Below are positions 63,576-64,000 of a stretch of DNA of 64,000 nucleotides, one piece after another. The position numbers and the translations under genes are program-made. Origin of the DNA: Burkholderiales bacterium (GTDB lineage: Bacteria > Pseudomonadota > Gammaproteobacteria > Burkholderiales > Nitrosomonadaceae); assembly GCA_024235795.1 (NCBI GenBank), contig JACKLR010000003.1:806001-870000 (forward strand). Reading direction: 5' to 3'. The notes beneath the pieces were generated by a model, which saw only the letters and a program-made list of their open reading frames with translations, was not told the origin of the DNA and ran no database searches. Numbering within the stretch: the first letter of the stretch is position 1; every line of letters starts with the position of its first letter.

Positions 63576-64000
63576 TTACAGTGGCTTACGCTGTTTGAAA
63601 GGAAGAATATTTGCTTGTGAATGATTTGAATAGGTATCCCAATCGGGCGTGTATTCTTGAGATTGGTTGCCCCATACCGACCACCCTTTTCGTGGTCCCC
63701 TGGCAAACAGCTCGATATACGGGCCGGGGCTGCATGATTCAATGATATTATATTGCTCATCTGGCTTTCTACTGTGCTCACGCTTCTGCGACGAAATGAT
63801 ATTTTCCTGGCTTCGGCCAGGTTGCAACGTTCTCGCGTTTTTGCCTCTAACGCCAAACAAAATCATTTCTGTAACATTACGGAAATAAAAACCAACCCCT
63901 CTCCTATCCGGCCCGCCATCTTTCCTGACTTTGTACCAGATCAAATTGGTTTTATAGGTAAAACCCCAATGCGCCATGACTTGCAGCCCATCAGCAAGTA
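63576..64000 (-). CDS. MT-A70-family DNA adenine methyltransferase, C-terminal part (cut by window edge)
   Basis: The frame reads LADGLQVMAHWGFTYKTNLI, then VGFYFRNVTEMILFGVRGKN and NIIESCSPGPYIELFARGPR, the end of an MT-A70 N6-adenine methyltransferase. The DPPW catalytic motif should lie beyond the right edge, so the enzyme cannot be called functional. The first Met in view is internal. The stop at 63576-63578 lies 147 bases from the ODP stop. Genomic or phage origin cannot be told. Confidence 0.85.
   Translation of the reverse strand, partial: LADGLQVMAHWGFTYKTNLIWYKVRKDGGPDRRGVGFYFRNVTEMILFGVRGKNARTLQPGRSQENIISSQKREHSRKPDEQYNIIESCSPGPYIELFARGPRKGWSVWGNQSQEYTPDWDTYSNHSQANILPFKQRKPL

Overview
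The window looks like a chromosomal segment of a betaproteobacterium, most likely a Nitrosomonas-type ammonia oxidiser (Nitrosomonadaceae). The lineage call is an inference. It rests on a moderately AT-rich base composition, dnaN directly followed by gyrB with no recF, a DUF3460 protein, DUF4124 proteins, a class A RNase P RNA, and a malyl-CoA lyase / malate-CoA ligase cluster. No ammonia-oxidation gene lies inside the window, so the genus is not proven.

Layout. 1-7.1 kb: start of recQ, an SLC13 anion transporter, glutamine synthetase, two tandem DUF4124 proteins, an aldehyde dehydrogenase and a DUF2490 outer-membrane-type protein. 7.6-16.5 kb: pcnB-folK-panB-panC, then dnaA, a probable oriC with DnaA boxes, dnaN and gyrB. 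16.5-27.2 kb: a lone holin-like gene, tRNA-Arg(CCG), mltF, the riboflavin operon (ribE-ribBA-ribH-nusB-thiL-pgpA-pncC), two odd NarL-type regulators, gltX, tRNA-Ala(GGC) and tRNA-Glu(TTC).

27.2-35.3 kb is a genomic island. A 44-base repeat of the 3' half of tRNA-Glu bounds it (27205-27248 and 35260-35303, one mismatch). It carries a tyrosine integrase, a DUF6499-type regulator, an AlpA-like excisionase/regulator, a RepA-like AAA helicase, a P27 small terminase without a large terminase, and a Panacea-domain antitoxin whose presumed partner gene is split by an IS256-family element. This resembles a phage-inducible chromosomal island (phage satellite) that has partly decayed.

35.6-52 kb: a His/Tyr-rich secreted protein, a PepSY/response regulator/histidine kinase operon, a large MscK-type mechanosensitive channel, an isoaspartyl peptidase, small lipoproteins, rnpB on the minus strand, a flagellin carrying an HEMVH metallopeptidase domain in its variable region (flagellinolysin), a PEBP protein, rtcA, a rhodanese, an RluF-like pseudouridine synthase, a spermidine-synthase-like protein and a DUF3460 protein. 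52-56.4 kb: a perfect 16-bp parS site, then mnmG-rsmG-parA-parB (chromosome segregation). 56.5-64 kb: a Trm112-like protein, an ADP-ribosylglycohydrolase homologue, malyl-CoA lyase, malate-CoA ligase (mtkA-mtkB), a histidine phosphatase, a two-gene module of an MCP-like helical protein and an ODP-type di-iron oxygen-sensor protein, and the 3' end of an MT-A70 DNA methyltransferase.

The most noteworthy items are the flagellinolysin, the satellite-like island with its IS-split Panacea toxin-antitoxin locus, the ODP/helical-partner pair, and the regulator pair that has lost canonical receiver residues.
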